Source of the DNA: Plecoglossus altivelis
Taxonomy: Eukaryota > Chordata > Actinopteri > Osmeriformes > Plecoglossidae
Assembly: GCA_036571765.1 (NCBI GenBank)
Contig: BROE01000003.1
Location: 11,436,223 to 11,500,222 of the forward strand
Reading direction: 5' to 3'
DNA: 64,000 nt
Below are positions 60,463 through 64,000 of this stretch, piece by piece. A model generated the notes under the pieces. That model was not told the origin of the DNA, searched no databases, and saw only the letters and a program-made list of their open reading frames with translations. Position 1 is the first letter of the stretch, and each line of letters starts with the position of its first letter. A program made the position numbers and the translations under genes.

Positions 60463-60902
60463 GACACCTCTTGTGTGCATGGTGGCGGTGCGGTTAGAGC
60501 CCTTGCCTCCCAAGAAGGAGATCTTGGGTTCGATTCTTGGCTGAATCCAACATCACATGGTCTCTCTGGGTGGAGTCTGCATGTCCTCCCCATGTTACCG
60601 TGGGTTCTCTCCGGGCACTCCGGCTTCCTCCCACCGTCCAAAGACATGCATGTGATAGGTTAATTGGTATATTGAGAAATTGCCCCTAGGGAGTGGATGT
60701 GTGAGTGAGTGGTTGTCTGTGTCTGTGTCTGTGTGTTGGCCCTGCGACTTGCTGGCCCCAGTCCAGGGTGTACCCTGCCTATGGCCTGAAGCTACTGGGT
60801 TAGGCTCCAGTCACCCGTGACCCCTCAATGGGAAGAAGCGGCACTGCAATCCCTCCCAGGGATAAGCAGTAGATAATGGATGGATGGATGGACACCTCTT
60901 GT
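60463..60902 (+). mobile_element. tRNA-derived SINE with 12-bp target-site duplications
   Basis: The body is 60475-60890 (416 bp). The head has tRNA-like RNA polymerase III promoter boxes: A-box-like GGCGGTGCGGTTAGAGCC and B-box GGTTCGATTCT. A long conserved central part of the type common in teleosts follows (GGAGTCTGCATGTCCTCCCC, CCGGCTTCCTCCCACCGTCC, GTCCAGGGTGTACCCTGCCT). The 3' end is a GGAT/GGATGG tail. GACACCTCTTGT flanks both sides perfectly (60463-60474 and 60891-60902), proving insertion by retrotransposition. It needs LINE machinery in trans. Confidence 0.92.
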
Positions 60903-61161
60903 TTAGATCTAGCACAACAATAATATGACATAGTTAAATGACATTATCTGAACACTTAAAGTGTTTTTAAGAGTGCAGCATCTAATGGTCTAAAAGTACA
61001 ATTAGTCTGATGGTGACATTACAAATACTTAGATGAGATGAGTAGAAGTGAAGAGTACTTAGTAGAGGTGATGTCTGATTTAAAGATCTAACACGTTAGC
61101 CTCTCCCCCACACACACACCGTGCCAGAAAGACACTCAAACGTATGCATGCACATCATAGA

Positions 61162-61188
61162 AACACACACACACACACACACACACAC
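61162..61188. repeat. CA microsatellite
   Basis: An uninterrupted CA run lies in the slc13a1-cadps2 intergenic region, with CA-rich flanks on both sides. Confidence 0.9.
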
Positions 61189-61981
61189 GGACACAGAACG
61201 CTATGACATTAAGATAATTAAGCAATAGCACTCATGCCATGACAACACTAATGTAATTAGTGGCGTTAATTTTATATGAAGGTTGACAAGAAACAAACAC
61301 CTCGGCATGGTAAAAACAGGCACCAGGCAGGAGCAGATAAGCTTTAATCGTCTTCATTTCAAGACACTAGACATTTAACAAAAGTTTATATTCATTTTTT
61401 TTCTTTCTACTTCATTACAAGACAAATGTAAATCTACCCTTAATAAGCCATTATCCTAGTACAAAGCAGTGTGTCATATTTCAATACAACTTTGAATTAA
61501 GAATAGCAATATTTAACATCTGAAAAGGAGTCTTTAGTCTTACTCCAATTTGCAGAAACTGAGATCAACGTCAGTAGACCAAGTTTCAAATGAGATCGAC
61601 AGTGTTCAAACAATAACCGTAAACGTTGGGTTGCAACTCGAATGTTTGTCCTTAGGGTAGATTGACTTGTTAAAATAGGCACCTCCCACGTGCTGGTGTT
61701 GTTCATTCTACAGGTTGCCCACCTGTATGGGAACCCAGTGCGCGCACTGCCGTTCCGATACAGAAAAGGCGCAAGCGGAAAGCCTTTGAGAGGCGACGTT
61801 TCTAAACTCCGCCCTTCACCTCGCATTTCTGTCAAGAGATTTCACTGTAAAGTCGTCGTCACCGTTCAGAAAGAGAGAAGAATACCGCCACTTAAAGGGC
61901 TGTGGCGACCAACACAAGCTGTCATCCCACAAGCTTTTCATTTTAGACAAACAGTAGTTCACCTGCACCTGTGTCTTAGCG

Positions 61982-62287
61982 ATGCTAGATCCGTCCTCCA
62001 GCGAAGATTCGGGGGGAGATGAGGACCCCGAAGTTCCAAAAGAATCTCCTAAAACACCTGGTGCGTCCTCGGGGCAAGGAGGTAAACAAAAGAAGCGACC
62101 ACAAACTGATCAACCCAAGCCTGAAAGTCATCCTGAACAAGATGAACTGGAGAAAGAAAGGGAGAGACTTCAGAAGGAAGAAGCGGAGAGGAAAATTAAG
62201 CTTCAGGTTTACGTGTTTGTGTTGCGATGTATTGCATACCCTTTCAATGCCAAACAACCCACGGACATGGCACGCAGGCAACAGAAG
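61982..62287 (+). CDS. cadps2: Calcium-dependent secretion activator 2 (CAPS2), first coding exon only
   Basis: CAPS2 primes dense-core vesicles for Ca2+-triggered exocytosis. Only exon 1 (102 codons) is in the window. It starts MLDPSSSEDSGGDEDPE, as in vertebrate CADPS2, and has a charged, low-complexity N-terminus with a Lys/Glu-rich stretch before the strongly conserved YVFVLRCIAYPFNAKQPTDM and ARRQQK. It ends in phase 0 at a good donor (CAGAAG|GTAAGT). The C2, PH and MUN domains lie beyond 64000. The position next to slc13a1 matches mammalian order and separates it from cadps. Confidence 0.93.
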
Positions 62288-62715
62288 GTAAGTGAGGGCA
62301 AACGCAGGCTAACCTTTTAAATACGGTTTGGAGCCAAAGTATGTCATTACTGATTTTAAAAAGTGACTGCCTGCTTCTGTACTTAAAACTAATTTATATG
62401 ACATGACCGCAAGAAGTGACAACCACTAGCGTATACCCAGCCACCATGGGCTACATCGAATTACATAATTGCTTTCTATTTAATGGCTTGTTTGTGTAAC
62501 ATACAAGCTGCAATCAGGATTCACCAGGTTAAGCCACTGGATGACAGCAATTAGAAAACCTCTGGGTCTCTATCACCTAAATGTCGGCAAGCTTCGAGAT
62601 CAAAGCAGGATCAGAGTAGGTTGGACAGCACAGCTGTTGCTCGGTGCTAAACAATGGTCTGTATAACCCTAGGTGAACAGGCAAATTACTACAGCAATAG
62701 AGCTAAATCCTTGGC

Positions 62716-62774
<59 letters not shown>

Positions 62775-64000
62775 ACACAGTACCAATTAATCAGTGTAAG
62801 TCACAAAATCCCTTTTTGGCATCTTCACATAAAGATAGACTGAGACTATAAGTGTTTTGTCTTTCCAGCATTGACTCTTTGGTCCACTAACCCTGAGCCA
62901 AAATGCAAAGTAAGCCTGAGGCATGGGCATAAACAGCCTCCCCTTATTGACCAACATCAGTTGATTTGCAATCTAGTGGAAATCGAAAACCTTAGTTCCC
63001 CTCCTGCTGGTATGCATGAACCTTCAGGGTTGAAATTAATCATAAAAAAAGTGTTTTCGCTATCATCAAAACCAAAAGTGTTATTCTGTGCCAAGACACT
63101 AGCAATATCTTTTTGTAGAAGCTGCAGTAGTTACTGTGACGTGTAGTGAATCTGGCAGAGGTGAGTAGTTGACAAGACTTGCAGTAGTGTTCTACTGCAC
63201 CCTCCCTTGGTCTAGAACCTCGGTCATGGTGATACAGTATGCAACATCACCAGTGGTTTTTGGCCTTACAGTGAATTCGTTATAGCATGCAAGCGCCCAA
63301 GCTTCTACCCTTTGCCACTGGACACAGATTGCAAGCCTTCAATGTCTTCCCTGCCTGTGGCCCTGTGCACACATTCAAAGTACAGGCAAAATAGAATCAC
63401 TCATGCATAACAGCCTATTGTGCTGCAATTACTTTGTATGGTTTACTAAGTAAAGCCAATGGCTGTCTTTATATTCTGATTGGTCTTTTACTATCGTCAA
63501 TATATTCAGTGATGCATTACGCTAATGTGATACTGAACACAAAAATTTTTTTTTTAATTGATAAATGAATGTGAAGTGGAGTGCATGTGAACTACTTTAC
63601 AGGCAGACTTCTTTCAGTTCTTAAATGTGTATTTTTCTGAAATTAAGTCCAGACATCAGTTAGTGTGAGTCATTATTTTTGTAATAACCAGCAGTTAAGT
63701 TGTTCAAAAGGTTGTAGCTTTGAAAGGACACATTTGCCAACTTTTCAAAGCTGCCACAGCACTCTGTGTACTTCCTGCACCTTCATTAAGTCTTACAATG
63801 TGCAAATGAACCCATGGCTTTTGTTTTTACCTGTTCTTGGAATAAGAGAGTTGACTAGTGACCAGTTTAAATGCTATCGGTTTGCCAAGGTTTTCCTGTT
63901 GGATATTTTGCATTCCACGCAACCTGCTTTTAGGGCATGCTATATTGTCGCCAAACTCGTTGTACAACATCCCTGACTTCCTTGTTGACATACTTTAATG
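62288..64000. other. cadps2 intron 1, truncated by the window end
   Basis: No further cadps2 exon is seen before the window ends; CADPS2 first introns are normally long. A GT microsatellite lies at 62720-62773. ORFs here show no known domain. Confidence 0.65.
62720..62773. repeat. (GT)27 microsatellite in cadps2 intron 1
   Basis: There are 54 bases of uninterrupted GT. It is likely polymorphic. Confidence 0.96.

Larger units (their letters stand above)
59356..61981. other. slc13a1-cadps2 intergenic region
   Basis: It contains the slc13a1 3' UTR, a full-length SINE (60475-60890), a CA repeat (61162-61188) and the cadps2 5' UTR/promoter just left of 61982. The last 300 bases are richer in GC and CpG. 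No other coding exon is recognised. Confidence 0.55.

Noticed and set aside
60475..60545. Possible tRNA gene
   Set aside because: The A- and B-box matches belong to a SINE head. No cloverleaf with a matched acceptor stem follows, and the element has a tail and target duplications.

Overview
The window is vertebrate nuclear DNA, almost certainly from a teleost fish. Its genes are split into many exons with GT/AG junctions and encode vertebrate-specific families. It carries long dinucleotide microsatellites, a teleost-type tRNA-derived SINE and hAT-like foldback MITEs. Introns are compact. I cannot name the species. All gene models were built by eye from splice sites, reading phase and similarity to remembered family sequences; no alignment was run.

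Layout, left to right: a hyaluronidase of the HYAL4/SPAM1 group (minus, 1166-4391); a gene-poor gap; wasl/N-WASP (plus, 12184-23144, 11 coding exons); a gap; lmod2/leiomodin-2 (minus, 27542-29600); two complete tandem asb15 genes (both minus, 31676-35405 and 36137-39889, 9 coding exons each); iqub (plus, 41376-48692, 12 exons); slc13a1 sodium-sulfate cotransporter (plus, 51678-59355, 15 exons); and the first coding exon of cadps2 (plus, 61982-62287), whose remainder lies beyond the window. This is the block found on human 7q31.3 (HYAL4-WASL-LMOD2-ASB15-NDUFA5-IQUB-SLC13A1-CADPS2) with relative orientations preserved. There are two differences: ASB15 is duplicated in tandem, and no NDUFA5 is visible in its expected place between asb15 and iqub.

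The genes do not form one pathway. lmod2 and asb15 are striated-muscle genes and wasl also drives actin assembly, so the centre of the window has an actin/muscle character. Candidate muscle control sites (MEF2 matches, E-boxes, TATA boxes) sit just upstream of each asb15 copy, and an RFX X-box-like motif sits upstream of the ciliary/flagellar gene iqub.

The most interesting signals are the asb15 tandem pair, with a tract of about 135 bp that is nearly identical between the copies and suggests gene conversion; a His/Gln-rich insertion in N-WASP beside the CRIB motif; a C-rich tandem repeat that forms the splice-acceptor tract of that same exon; an unusual 3' end of iqub; and a SINE with perfect 12-bp target-site duplications. 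I found no CRISPR, bacterial or viral genes and no clearly new gene system.
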